DNA from: JAVJSU01 sp040219275
GTDB taxonomy: Bacteria > Chloroflexota > Anaerolineae > Aggregatilineales > Phototrophicaceae
Assembly (NCBI GenBank): GCA_040219275.1
Contig: JAVJSU010000007.1
Location: 434,001-498,000 of the forward strand
Reading direction: 5' to 3'
DNA: 64,000 nucleotides
A program made the translations under genes and the position numbers. Numbering within the stretch: the stretch's first letter is position 1; each line of letters starts with the position of its first letter. Below are positions 51,977-61,100 of this stretch, piece by piece. The notes beneath the pieces are model-generated. The model was not told where the DNA came from. It made no database searches and saw only the letters and a program-made list of their open reading frames with translations.

Positions 51977-52462
51977 TTAGTCTGCCTCTTTGCTCACATC
52001 AACGATTCGAGCGCGTAATAAGCCCATCAGTGGCGTAATCGGCACCCGTACTTGAAATCCACGCTGTCCCGCGCTGATGACGATATGCTGTAATTCAGTC
52101 GCGGATCTATCCAGATAGACCTGCCAATTTTTTTGCATCAGTGCCAACGCGCTAATGCCACCGACTTTGAGTCCTGTCATGCTTTCTGCATCTTTAAAAG
52201 AAGCCATCTGCACCTTTTTTACCCCCGCGACCTTCGCCATCGCTTTTAGGTCAAGCTGATGTTCTGACGGCACCATCACCAGATAGGGCTTTTTAGGATT
52301 ATCAAGCGCCTGCACGACCAGCGTTTTAAAGACCATGAAATACGGTACGCCTAGCGCCTCCGCAACTTCTTCCGCATCACGGATCGTATCAGGATATTCG
52401 AGCACCTCATACGGAATATTGTGTTGTTCCAATACTCGCATTGAATTGAGTTTGATTGCCAT
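51977..52462 (-). CDS. ybaK: Cys-tRNA(Pro) deacylase YbaK/EbsC
   Basis: A 161-residue deacylase of the YbaK/INS family that clears Cys mis-charged on tRNA-Pro. The conserved VFKTLVVQ (about 44-51, with the catalytic Lys), LVMVPSEHQLDLKAMAKV and GLKVGGISAL loop are present, and the MTGLKVGGIS segment fits the family. It is followed one base later by the small hypothetical gene on the same strand. Confidence 0.9.
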   Translation of the reverse strand: MAIKLNSMRVLEQHNIPYEVLEYPDTIRDAEEVAEALGVPYFMVFKTLVVQALDNPKKPYLVMVPSEHQLDLKAMAKVAGVKKVQMASFKDAESMTGLKVGGISALALMQKNWQVYLDRSATELQHIVISAGQRGFQVRVPITPLMGLLRARIVDVSKEAD

Positions 52463-52530
52463 AATGTTTGGTTTGATTCTCGTTAGTCACGTAAAGTATA
52501 AGCGGTCGTTCGTTTGCTGGCAACGAGTGT

Positions 52531-53445
52531 TTACGGTGTTGTGTGTAAGTCTATTACAAAAGCACCGTTTGTCTCTTCATTGGGTTTCAGTACGAAAACA
52601 CCACTGCCCGCGATGCCTTTTGCAAACAGGTTGAAGCCATCATTGGTGTTGGAAACCGGCTCCACCGCATAGAATGGTTTGCCATCCGGCGCGTACAGAA
52701 TAATATGCTTGAAGATGTCGCCGCTGTTCAAATGCAATTCAAAGCCGTTATCCGCGTAGATGAGACGTACTGGCTGGTTGTTGTCTTTGCCTGTCAGGAT
52801 GTTATCAATCTCGGCTGAACCCAATGGCTTTGCTTTTCGGAAGTCGAGGCGATCTGTGACGGGTACGGGCGCGGCATCTGCCATTTTATCGGTCAATTCA
52901 AACATGCGATCACAGGGAATTTCGACCTGCACTTCATCGCCGTTGATCGTCCGCACAAAATAGGGATGGTGACCAAATCCTGCTGGAAAGGGGCGGTTAT
53001 CGGTGTTTTTGAGTGACAGAAGCATCAGGAACTTGTTGTCTTGCAAACGAAAGGTCGCCGTAGATTGAAATGCAAACGGAAAATTGAGCGTATTATGATT
53101 GGCGGAATCAAATGAAAGTTGAATATGGGTTTGATCGACGGAGTCCACCGTCCACGGCAAATCCCGCACAACGCCGTGTATAGCGTTGCCGTCTGCGCGT
53201 GCGTCTAGCTGAACCGTCTTGCCATCAAAGTCGAAACGTCCATCACGGATGCGGTTTGACCACGGCACGAGCAAAAAGCTGGCGCAATTGCTGGAATTGT
53301 CATAGTCAGCGGGGTCAGTAGGTCGGAAGACATCTACCCATTGTCCATTGTGTTTGATTCGTCCGAACGCGGTTGATGCGCCGGTTTGTGGCAAAATACC
53401 TATCTGCCAGAAGTCGTTTTCGATGACCTGAACATCGTGGGTCAT
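52531..53445 (-). CDS. aldose 1-epimerase family protein
   Basis: A 304-residue beta-sandwich protein of the galactose mutarotase superfamily, which interconverts sugar anomers. Family landmarks are VPWSNRIRDGRFDFDGK, the AIHGVVRDLPW region with the His of the active site, the GFGHHPYF segment with the second His, and YAVEPVSNTNDGFNLFAKG near the C-terminus containing the catalytic Glu. The sugar is unknown. It is transcribed away from the neighbouring STAS-like gene. Confidence 0.85.
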   Translation of the reverse strand: MTHDVQVIENDFWQIGILPQTGASTAFGRIKHNGQWVDVFRPTDPADYDNSSNCASFLLVPWSNRIRDGRFDFDGKTVQLDARADGNAIHGVVRDLPWTVDSVDQTHIQLSFDSANHNTLNFPFAFQSTATFRLQDNKFLMLLSLKNTDNRPFPAGFGHHPYFVRTINGDEVQVEIPCDRMFELTDKMADAAPVPVTDRLDFRKAKPLGSAEIDNILTGKDNNQPVRLIYADNGFELHLNSGDIFKHIILYAPDGKPFYAVEPVSNTNDGFNLFAKGIAGSGVFVLKPNEETNGAFVIDLHTTP

Positions 53446-53606
53446 GGAGTTATCCTATCGTCAATTAGGGTAAGTTTATGGGTAGATTTTACACCGTCGC
53501 GCCTGAATATCATATGTGTCTTAATGAAACAATGGGCATAACTGGTTATACAATGTTGTTTGAGAAAACTCACAGCCAGCAATTACATCACACAGGGAGA
53601 AACACC

Positions 53607-54005
53607 ATGCCATTCGCAGGAACACGCCAATTAGACGGTGAATCGATTATCGTCACGACCTATACCGGAGAAATTAACGCGCAGATCATCCGTGAAGGCT
53701 CCATGAAAGTTGCCGAACTCATGGCAAGCATCCCCGGAAAAGTCTATGCGGTAGTAGATTTATCCACGATTGAAACATCTTTCGCTGAAGTGCTGAAAAT
53801 TCTCGCAGATCAGGCAAAGGGGCAAGAAGGCACCACCACCGATCCTAAATTGGCGGCGATGGTGTTAGTCGGTAGCAACAGCATGGTGCGAATGTACGCG
53901 GATGCAATGCGTAAACGTAATCAGGCAGTCGTTGTGCCGATGTTCCCCAGTGTTGATGAAGGTGTAGAGGCATTACGCAAAATGATGCAAACGAATCAGG
54001 CATAA
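53607..54005 (+). CDS. STAS/SpoIIAA-like protein of unknown function
   Basis: A 132-residue alpha/beta protein. The pattern is a beta strand ESIIVTTYTGEI, a helix, then VYAVVDLSTIETSFAEVLKIL and a later strand-helix AAMVLVGSNSMVRMYADAM, suggesting a SpoIIAA-like (STAS/CRAL-TRIO-type) fold. I cannot identify the conserved phosphoserine region with confidence. The start at 53607 follows GGGAG by six bases; the longer frame from 53478 has no ribosome-binding site. Confidence 0.55.
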   Translation: MPFAGTRQLDGESIIVTTYTGEINAQIIREGSMKVAELMASIPGKVYAVVDLSTIETSFAEVLKILADQAKGQEGTTTDPKLAAMVLVGSNSMVRMYADAMRKRNQAVVVPMFPSVDEGVEALRKMMQTNQA

Positions 54006-54068
54006 GCCCGCTCGCCCCTATCCAAACCACGATTTATTATTTGGGCGGTGCGGTACTTATCCATTATT

Positions 54069-54848
54069 TCATTTGTATTGCCGCATCGCCCTGTTTCCGA
54101 TCACGTTCGGCACCAATAGATTCGCCATCATAAAAATACGGTCAAACCAGCGAATCGCCACGCGCTTGCGTTTGCTGTGGCTCGCCTTGAGGATCGCCTC
54201 TGCGACCTGTTCAGCAGTCATGCGCGGGATTCTGCCCGCCTTTTCGCCGTAACCCGCCTGACCAAGCCGTTTATCGCTAAATTCGCTTTCTGTGCGCCCG
54301 ATCAGCATATCTGTAACGTCGATATGATCCGCTGATAATTCTAGCCGGAGCGATGCCGCGATACTACTGACGAAGGCTTTACTCGCCGCATAGGTTGCCG
54401 CGTAGGGCGAGACCATATTATAGACGATGGACGAAATGAAAATAATATGTCCACCACCGGATTTTTGCATCTCCGGGACGGCGGCGCGGACGGTATGGAG
54501 CACGCCGTCCATATTGGTGCGGAGCAACGTTTCAATATCTGCCCATTCGGAGTCCACAATGCCCCCACGTTGACCCAATCCGGCATTCGCCACGACCACA
54601 TCCACGCGTCCGAAGCGTTCAACCGTTTGTGAAATGGCGCGGTTCATGGAGTCTGCGTCGCGTACATCCCCCGTGAGGGGTAGGAATTCACCGTGTCCGG
54701 CGGGTAGGGCGTTAATTTCGTTCTGGAGTTGTAGCAGGCGTTCGGTTCTGCGGGCAGTGCCGGCAACGTGCGTTCCGTTTTTTGCAAATGCCAGCGCAGT
54801 CGCATAACCGATTCCGCTGGATGCGCCTGTAATAAAAACGACCGTCAT
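54069..54848 (-). CDS. short-chain dehydrogenase/reductase
   Basis: A 259-residue classical SDR oxidoreductase. The NAD(P)-binding TGASSGIGYATA (residues 7-18), NAG motif (ANAG about 88-91), catalytic Ser in IIFISSIVYN, and YAASKAFVSS with YxxxK are all present. The C-terminal membrane-like residues (FMMANLLVPNVIG) are typical of the DHRS7/DltE-like SDRs. It is a single gene in a minus-strand run with the next Rossmann protein, 55 bases away. Confidence 0.93.
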   Translation of the reverse strand: MTVVFITGASSGIGYATALAFAKNGTHVAGTARRTERLLQLQNEINALPAGHGEFLPLTGDVRDADSMNRAISQTVERFGRVDVVVANAGLGQRGGIVDSEWADIETLLRTNMDGVLHTVRAAVPEMQKSGGGHIIFISSIVYNMVSPYAATYAASKAFVSSIAASLRLELSADHIDVTDMLIGRTESEFSDKRLGQAGYGEKAGRIPRMTAEQVAEAILKASHSKRKRVAIRWFDRIFMMANLLVPNVIGNRAMRQYK

Positions 54849-54903
54849 GGGGGTTTCTCCTGTATGAGCGAATTGTCATGACGGCAAGCATAGCAGAAAA
54901 CAG

Positions 54904-56490
54904 CTAACGATCCGAGTCACCAAATACATCACGCATCAACATCCCAAGCGCGACAATCACCGTAGGGATCGCCAGAAGAATCGGTATAAATGGCGCGAAC
55001 CGTTTGATAGATTGGGCTGTTGTGTCCCGACCTTCTGCTCTGGCGACAATACGATCAATTAAGCCATCGAAGATAAACTTATGCACGAAAAAGATCGAAT
55101 ACCAGTAGAGATAGCCGAATAAACCTTTAGGCGCATAGTAGGCGGTCTGGATCAGTTGTAGACGGTCACTTGAGTCATCCGGTTGGATTTCAAATTGAAG
55201 CCAGCCACGCCCCGGTAATTTCATTTCTGCGCGCAAACGGAGCATTTCGTTATACTTTACAGCTTCCACGCGCCAAAAATCGAGCGTATCGCCTGCGCGT
55301 AAATTGATGCTGGTTCTACGTCCCCGTCGGTAACCCGGACCCCCGACCACACGATCCATTGATCCCCGAATACGCCATAGCCAATCCAGATACAGCCAAC
55401 CGGTTTGCCCACCGAGCGAGGTGAAGGCTTCATAAATATCTTCTCTGGTGGCATCCACAATGCGCTTACGTTGTTCAATCATCATGCCGCGTTCTTCGGC
55501 GAAGGTGTACGGCTCATCTTGCTCCCACGTTGCGGCGAGTGAATCCGTCCATGATGTTTCGACTTTATGGGCGCTTAATTCCTCAAGGGCATCTTGTAGC
55601 GCAATTTTGTAGTGAACGGGCTGAATCTCAGGGAATAATTTTTCAGCGAGTGCCGTATCTGCGATGACTTCGTTTTTTAGCCCTTTGATGAGCGGGCGGG
55701 CAATATTGGCGGAAACAGGCGTGACCAGATGCACCCAATAGGATGATAGACGCGGTGTGAGAAACGGCACCGGAATCATAAAACGAGAAAGATCGCGCTG
55801 GTCAGCATAATTCTGCATCATGTCCCGATAGGTAAGGGTATCAGCACCGCCCACTTCGATAATTTGATCGCGGCTATCTTCTGTGGTTAACGAAGCCGTC
55901 AGATAATTCAAAATGTCATCAATGCCGATGGGTTGTACACGCGTATATACCCAACTGGGGCAAATCATGATGGGGATGCGTTCTGTCAGGTAACGGATAA
56001 TCTCGAAGGATAAACTACCGGAACCAACGACCACGGCGGCGCGAAATTCTGTGACAGGTGGTCCGTATTCACGCAAGATTTCGCCTACTTTTTGACGTGA
56101 TCGTAAATGTTCGGAAAGTTCCTGAGTATCACGATCTCCCAAGCCACCTAGATAGATAATCTGCCTAACGCCAGCGGCTTTTGCGGATTCTGCAAAGTTT
56201 TGCGCCGCTTTTGCATCACGCTCATGGAAATTATCGCCTTCTTCCATGCTATGAATGAGGTAATAGGCAACATCGACATCCTCTAACGTTGCCTGTAAGG
56301 AGTCCGGTTGAAGCACATCGCCTTGAATTATCTCTACATCTTTAAGCCACGATCTGCCCATAAGATGGCGGGCATCACGCGTCATGACCCGTACTGTATA
56401 TCCGGAATCCAATAGTCGCGGTACAAGCCTGCCACCGATATAGCCGGTTGCGCCGGTTACGAGAATACGTTGCGCTACTGAATTATCCAT
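54904..56490 (-). CDS. NAD(P)-binding SDR-type protein with DUF2867 domain
   Basis: A 528-residue protein. An extended-SDR Rossmann domain opens RILVTGATGYIGGRLVPRLL (residues 7-26) and continues to about 290. A DUF2867-type domain follows, with HKVETSW... WRVEAVKYNEMLRLRAEMKLPGRGWLQFEI. Two hydrophobic segments near 520-528 and 490-512 suggest weak membrane association. Homologues are widespread and poorly characterised. The ATG at 56490 follows AGG; an upstream ATG at 56496 and TTG-type extension are alternatives. Confidence 0.8.
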   Translation of the reverse strand: MDNSVAQRILVTGATGYIGGRLVPRLLDSGYTVRVMTRDARHLMGRSWLKDVEIIQGDVLQPDSLQATLEDVDVAYYLIHSMEEGDNFHERDAKAAQNFAESAKAAGVRQIIYLGGLGDRDTQELSEHLRSRQKVGEILREYGPPVTEFRAAVVVGSGSLSFEIIRYLTERIPIMICPSWVYTRVQPIGIDDILNYLTASLTTEDSRDQIIEVGGADTLTYRDMMQNYADQRDLSRFMIPVPFLTPRLSSYWVHLVTPVSANIARPLIKGLKNEVIADTALAEKLFPEIQPVHYKIALQDALEELSAHKVETSWTDSLAATWEQDEPYTFAEERGMMIEQRKRIVDATREDIYEAFTSLGGQTGWLYLDWLWRIRGSMDRVVGGPGYRRGRRTSINLRAGDTLDFWRVEAVKYNEMLRLRAEMKLPGRGWLQFEIQPDDSSDRLQLIQTAYYAPKGLFGYLYWYSIFFVHKFIFDGLIDRIVARAEGRDTTAQSIKRFAPFIPILLAIPTVIVALGMLMRDVFGDSDR

Positions 56491-56572
56491 AATCATCCTA
56501 TTGTTATCGTCAAATATGTTTAACTTTAACAAAAGTGTGTGAGATGTGGGTTGTTATAGGATGTGTAGTTGT

Positions 56573-57490
56573 TTAGTTGGCGTTAAGTGGTCGCATGGCG
56601 GGGTTGGTGTCATCGCTTACGCCGAACGTTAAGCGCCGTAAGTTTGTGCGATCTGTATTCATGCTGAAAATATCGAAACTCCCCTGATCCATCATCGCAA
56701 ACAATACCTGCCGACCATCTAGTGACCAATCAGGATATGATGCAGGCGCGTTGGCGGTGAGTGGCTCAATCGTGCCGCTTGCAACGTCCAGCAGATAGAG
56801 GCTCATGATGCCGGAGCGCAACGAAGAAAAGATCATCGTTTGCCTATCGGGTGACCATGTCGGGTAAAAATCCACATATTGTCCGCTCGTCAACGGCGTG
56901 ACAATCTGCGTGCGAAAATTGTAACTAAACAAGCCCTGTCCCTGTGTATTTCTGAAGGACGAAAATGCGATAAGCTCCCGATCACTTGACCAATCCGGCA
57001 ATTGATTGAAGAATTGATCTTCGGTCAATCGAGATAGTTGACGCGTGGCGATCTCCATAATATAAATTTCGACTGCGCCACCCCGCCGCGAGACAAAGGC
57101 GATTTGTGTGCCATCCGGTGACCATGTGGGCGAGAGATCATCCGCTTCCAGATAATTGGTGATATTTTCGACATCACCCGTAGCGACATCCAGCAAGAAA
57201 ATTTCCTGATTACTGCGCGGGCGGGCGGTAAAGACGATTTGCTTGCCATCCGGTGACCAATCAAAATCGGTGGGTTGGAGCGAGGGATCATTAATCAGAA
57301 CGGGTATATTGAGGCGATGTTGCGTATCCAGCAGGTGCAGTTGAAAGCGCCCATCCCGATTAGAGATGAACGCGATTTCGCTAGAGTTGAGGGTGAGTTT
57401 TCCACTTAGAAAAGTTATCACGCTGATAATACAGACCAGCACAATAGCAAGACTCGTTACGAGGCGAGTGAAAGGTAACGTATTTTTCAT
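56573..57490 (-). CDS. TolB-like beta-propeller protein with N-terminal anchor
   Basis: A 305-residue protein with an N-terminal hydrophobic segment (about 9-31), then PD40-type repeats of TolB: units such as DFDWSPDGKQIVFTARP, PTWSPDGTQIAFVSRR and YPDWSLDGRQVLFAM. Five or six repeats span residues 40-295. It could be a periplasmic or extracytoplasmic protein-interaction propeller. It is 36 bases away from a DUF4177-like gene, in the same orientation. Its relative at 44455 differs in composition. Confidence 0.78.
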   Translation of the reverse strand: MKNTLPFTRLVTSLAIVLVCIISVITFLSGKLTLNSSEIAFISNRDGRFQLHLLDTQHRLNIPVLINDPSLQPTDFDWSPDGKQIVFTARPRSNQEIFLLDVATGDVENITNYLEADDLSPTWSPDGTQIAFVSRRGGAVEIYIMEIATRQLSRLTEDQFFNQLPDWSSDRELIAFSSFRNTQGQGLFSYNFRTQIVTPLTSGQYVDFYPTWSPDRQTMIFSSLRSGIMSLYLLDVASGTIEPLTANAPASYPDWSLDGRQVLFAMMDQGSFDIFSMNTDRTNLRRLTFGVSDDTNPAMRPLNAN

Positions 57491-57526
57491 CTCTCAACGC
57501 GCATAGTTGACTTCGCTATTCGCCGC

Positions 57527-57883
57527 TTAACTTTCCGTCGTTGGAGTTTGTGGCGACGCAGGTGGTGGCGCTTGCACGGGTGTTGAAGTTGTTTGTGTTG
57601 GCACGGTTTTGCGGCGCTTGAAGACACAGAAATAGACGTTGCTCCATTTGCCGTCCGCACCGTTAAAATACACATCGGCTTTACTGCCAACGCGGGCAAC
57701 CGGCTCCATACTGACGAGTTCCCATCCCTGTGCTCCCAATTCGTTCAGTTCGGGCATCATGGCTTGCGGCATGTAGCGCGGGAATCGCTTGACATCGGGC
57801 ATTTGCCGCTTCAAGAACTCTTTCATTTCTTTCGTATTCGCCTGTGCTTCGATGTGAATCGGCAGATATTCCCATTGTTCCAT
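57527..57883 (-). CDS. DUF4177-like small protein with Thr/Pro-rich tail
   Basis: A 118-residue protein. The central LNELGAQGWELVSMEPV segment matches the DUF4177 signature (LNxxGxxGWELV), which is a short alpha/beta fold with unknown function. Residues about 95-118 form a Thr/Pro/Ser-rich disordered tail. The ATG follows GGGGTGTAAATACC. The next gene downstream is the beta-propeller. Confidence 0.7.
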   Translation of the reverse strand: MEQWEYLPIHIEAQANTKEMKEFLKRQMPDVKRFPRYMPQAMMPELNELGAQGWELVSMEPVARVGSKADVYFNGADGKWSNVYFCVFKRRKTVPTQTTSTPVQAPPPASPQTPTTES

Positions 57884-57976
57884 GGTATTTACACCCCTGA
57901 TGCAATTCCAATTTTGAGTATTGGACTAATGGTAACACAAATTAAGATATTGTTTGGAAAAATTGTGCGAAGATGT

Positions 57977-58012
57977 GATAAAAATGGGGAAAGTCGCTTG
58001 ACCTTCCCCATT
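57977..58012 (-). terminator. terminator of the 58-kb secreted-protein gene (minus strand)
   Basis: A 13-bp stem (57983-57995 with 58000-58012, one mismatch) with a GCTT loop; on the minus strand it runs into TTTTATCAC. Confidence 0.75.
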
Positions 58013-58031
58013 CGTAACTTTTTCTAAGGGG

Positions 58032-59069
58032 TTATTCCATCAAGCGTAGGCTTTGAAACATAGCGATTCCGGTGGATTGGAAATCAGTTAAGGCTTGCGG
58101 GTCAGGTGCGCTCACGCCCACCACAAGCGCACGGTCATTCTCTCCATCAAGGAAAATCCCTGCGGCAGTCGCTTGAAGCTCACTCGCGCCGACGAGGAGT
58201 ATGCCGGGAATATCGAGGATGACATGCTCATCAATAGAGAAAATTTCGGTTGGTTCAAACAGTGTCTGGGCTAAATCCGGGAAGTCACTATAGGCGAAGC
58301 CTTCCGGCAAACCCATTTCGCTGACATTGGTAAACAAAAACGCCACGGCATAATTTACGGGTGCCGCGCCGCTTGCATCATTGGCGGCATCTTCTTCTGT
58401 TTCATAGAAGCGCACGCCGGTTTCTGTGGTTACGGCAATCCAGCCAGTAGGATAATTGATCGCCACACCAAAATCAGGCAATTCCTGTACTTCCGTTAGT
58501 TCAAAGCCTTCTGCCGGAAGTGACAGCATTGCACCGATGATATTACCGAATGAGAATCCTGTATCACCAGATACCTCGTCTTCGGGCGTTCCCATACTAA
58601 AGACCACCACCAGACCATTCTGTAACCACATGGAGGCAAGCCCGGCTTCACCATCTTCGTCCACGCCAATGACGACAATGGATCGGCGTGTCATGATGGG
58701 TACTTCAACCGTTTCTGTGATGTTTAAACCGACAGCGGCAACGATGATGTCAACGGCCTCGTCGAGTGTGGGGTTTTCCAATTGCAGGGCGGCAACCGGG
58801 ATAGTACCGAGTGTGATGGTATAACCTTCCGCATTTGTGGTCTCGTCATCGTCTAACTCAGCGGCTAAATCGGCTTCATTTTCCGCCATGTAAAGCGTTT
58901 CTGTGCTATCATCAAAGACCCAGTCAGCGGGATAGGGAAATTCGAGACTTAATTCCTCGTCAGTATAGGTTTCGCTGAGATCAAAGAGTAATACATTGTC
59001 ATCCTGTGCAGAGACAGCCAACGGGAAGATAAAAAGAGCCAATAGCAAAAGTAAAATACTGCGACGCAT
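58032..59069 (-). CDS. secreted hypothetical protein with two similar domains
   Basis: A 345-residue exported protein. The signal peptide is RRSILLLLLALFIFPLAVSAQ, with cleavage near AQ-DD. The rest has two parts that look alike: about 35-180 (SLEFPYPADWVFDD.. ) and about 190-345 (FGVAINYPTGWIAVTT...), each beginning with an FPYPADW or INYPTGW strand and ending in a FQSLRL-like or AMLSLPA-like helix, so an internal duplication is probable. It is acidic, with no Cys. AAAGG precedes the ATG at 59069. No function is known. Confidence 0.6.
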   Translation of the reverse strand: MRRSILLLLLALFIFPLAVSAQDDNVLLFDLSETYTDEELSLEFPYPADWVFDDSTETLYMAENEADLAAELDDDETTNAEGYTITLGTIPVAALQLENPTLDEAVDIIVAAVGLNITETVEVPIMTRRSIVVIGVDEDGEAGLASMWLQNGLVVVFSMGTPEDEVSGDTGFSFGNIIGAMLSLPAEGFELTEVQELPDFGVAINYPTGWIAVTTETGVRFYETEEDAANDASGAAPVNYAVAFLFTNVSEMGLPEGFAYSDFPDLAQTLFEPTEIFSIDEHVILDIPGILLVGASELQATAAGIFLDGENDRALVVGVSAPDPQALTDFQSTGIAMFQSLRLME

Positions 59070-59099
59070 AAGAGTGTACCTTTCGTTCATTTGGTGCCG

Positions 59100-59137
59100 T
59101 AAAACAAAAATTCGGCGTAAACCTCACCCCGAATTTT
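59100..59137 (-). terminator. terminator of the acyl-CoA mutase gene (minus strand)
   Basis: AAAATTCGG (59107-59115) pairs with CCGAATTTT (59129-59137) over 9 bp; on the minus strand it is followed by TTGTTTT. It lies 50 bases after the mutase stop. Confidence 0.7.
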
Positions 59138-59188
59138 CAGTATATCATTGGTCTAATAAACGCGCTTAATGCTTTGAATAGCGATTGA

Positions 59189-60871
59189 TTAAATAAATAC
59201 CGGCTCGTGATATACACCAAAGGCTTCGCGCATCACGTCGGTAACTTCGCTGAGTGTGGCATAGGCTTTCGCTGATTCGATCAAATAGGGCATGACGTTT
59301 TCCGTGCCTTCACAGGCTTGCCGTAATGCGTCTAGCGTCTGGCTGACTTTTTCGTTATCGCGTTCCGCACGGAGCGTTTGTAGACGATTCACCTGCCGTT
59401 CGTAGCCGTTCGGATCCATCGCAAGAATCGGAATTTGTGGCGTTTCTTCGGCGGCATATTTATTCACGCCGACGATGATGCGCTCATTGCTATCCACCTC
59501 GATTTGATGGCGATAGCTGGCATCCATAATTTCCTGCTGGAAGAATCCGGCTTCAATTGAGGGCAGAACGCCACCATATTCGTCAATCCGGCGGAAATAT
59601 TCATAGACTGCGGCTTCGGTTTTGTCCGTCAGAGCTTCAATAAAGTAACTACCGCCGAGCGGGTCAATCGTATTGGTTACGCCGCTTTCTTCCGCAATGA
59701 TTTGCTGTGTGCGGAGGGCGATGGTGACGGCTTCTTCGCTGGGCAGGGCAAGGGCTTCATCCATGCTGTTGGTGTGGAGCGATTGCGTGCCTCCGAGTAC
59801 CGCCGCCAATGCTTGAATTGCCACGCGCACAATGTTGATTTCCGGCTGTTGCGCGGTGAGGCTGACTCCGGCGGTTTGCGTGTGGAAGCGCATCAACCAC
59901 GAACGCGGATTCTTTGCGCCAAAGGTTTCTTTCATTTCACGCGCCCAGATGCGCCGTGCCGCCCGATATTTGGCGATTTCCTCGAAGAAGTCGTTATGGG
60001 CGTTGAAGAAGAAGCTCAGACGGGGCGCGAAGTCGTCGATATCCAGCCCGCGCTCCAAACCCCAGCGCACATATTCCAGACCATCCGCTAGCGTAAACGC
60101 CAATTCCTGAATCGCCGTACTACCCGCCTCACGGATGTGATAACCACTGATGCTGATGCTGTTCCATTCCGGCATGTGTTTCGCCGCAAATTCGATGGTA
60201 TCGGTGACGAGGCGCATGGAGGGTTTCGGTGGGAAGATAAATTCTTTCTGGGCGATAAATTCTTTAAGGATGTCGTTCTGTAGCGTCCCGCGTAATTTTT
60301 CCATCGGCACGCCCTGTTTCTCGGCGGCGGCGATATAAAATGCCCAGATTGCGGCGGCGGGGCTGTTGATGGTCATACTGGTGGAAACTTGATCCAGCGG
60401 AATACCATCAAATAGAATTTCCATATCCTTGAGTGAGCTAATCGCCACCCCACAGGAGCCGAACTCACCGAGTGCTTCCGGCGCGTCCGTGTCATAACCC
60501 ATGAGCGTGGGCAGATCAAAGGCGACGGATAAACCCATGTTGCCCTGATCGATCAAATATTTATAGCGTTTGTTGGTTTCTTCTGCCGTGCCGAATCCGG
60601 CGAACATCCGCATTGTCCACAGCTTGCCACGATGTCCGGTTGCGTGGATACCGCGTGTAAACGGATATTCGCCCGGATGACCGAGATCACGTTCGTAATC
60701 CAGTGATGCTGTATCTAATGGCGTATACAGCCGATTGATTTCCTCGCCGGAAAGTGTGGTAAAGCTATCGCGTAATTCTGGCTTGCGGTCTAACGTGGGC
60801 TTGAGGGTATTTTTCTCCCACTTATTTAGACTTCCTTGCAAGGTTTCTAATTTTTTGGGATCAAAGGTCAT
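59189..60871 (-). CDS. B12-dependent acyl-CoA mutase large subunit (isobutyryl-CoA mutase-like)
   Basis: A 560-residue large subunit of the split methylmalonyl-/isobutyryl-CoA mutase family that rearranges acyl-CoA carbon skeletons by adenosylcobalamin radical chemistry. The TIM barrel is complete (WTMRMFAGFG, GLSVAFDLPTLMGYD, GTLQNDILKEF, ISISGYHIREAG with His, HTQTAGVSLTAQQP). No B12-binding domain is fused. At the residue equivalent to Tyr89 of P. shermanii mutase there is Phe90 (codon 60602-60604), and at Arg207 there is Gln208 (60248-60250), the pair known from isobutyryl-CoA mutase. The start is ATG 60871 behind GGAG; a TTG lies 15 bases upstream. Substrate is inferred, not proven. Confidence 0.8.
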   Translation of the reverse strand: MTFDPKKLETLQGSLNKWEKNTLKPTLDRKPELRDSFTTLSGEEINRLYTPLDTASLDYERDLGHPGEYPFTRGIHATGHRGKLWTMRMFAGFGTAEETNKRYKYLIDQGNMGLSVAFDLPTLMGYDTDAPEALGEFGSCGVAISSLKDMEILFDGIPLDQVSTSMTINSPAAAIWAFYIAAAEKQGVPMEKLRGTLQNDILKEFIAQKEFIFPPKPSMRLVTDTIEFAAKHMPEWNSISISGYHIREAGSTAIQELAFTLADGLEYVRWGLERGLDIDDFAPRLSFFFNAHNDFFEEIAKYRAARRIWAREMKETFGAKNPRSWLMRFHTQTAGVSLTAQQPEINIVRVAIQALAAVLGGTQSLHTNSMDEALALPSEEAVTIALRTQQIIAEESGVTNTIDPLGGSYFIEALTDKTEAAVYEYFRRIDEYGGVLPSIEAGFFQQEIMDASYRHQIEVDSNERIIVGVNKYAAEETPQIPILAMDPNGYERQVNRLQTLRAERDNEKVSQTLDALRQACEGTENVMPYLIESAKAYATLSEVTDVMREAFGVYHEPVFI

Positions 60872-61100
60872 CTTTGCATACTCCAAATAACTGTTTTACC
60901 AAATTATACCATTCTAAGCGCCGAATATGGCTAGTAGCTCATTCGTGGTAGCAAGTTGTAACGAGTCCATAACGGATTTGGGTAATACATTAATTATTAT
61001 TTTCACAAAGATTGTGTTAAGAATTATACACTTAGTTTAAAAATCATTTAAAATAACTTCCCGTAAGCAATTAAGTAAATTGGACGATGGGGACTAATGC

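Noticed and set aside
59189..60871. Plain annotation as methylmalonyl-CoA mutase
   Set aside because: The diagnostic Tyr89 and Arg207 positions are Phe and Gln, which argues for another acyl-CoA substrate.
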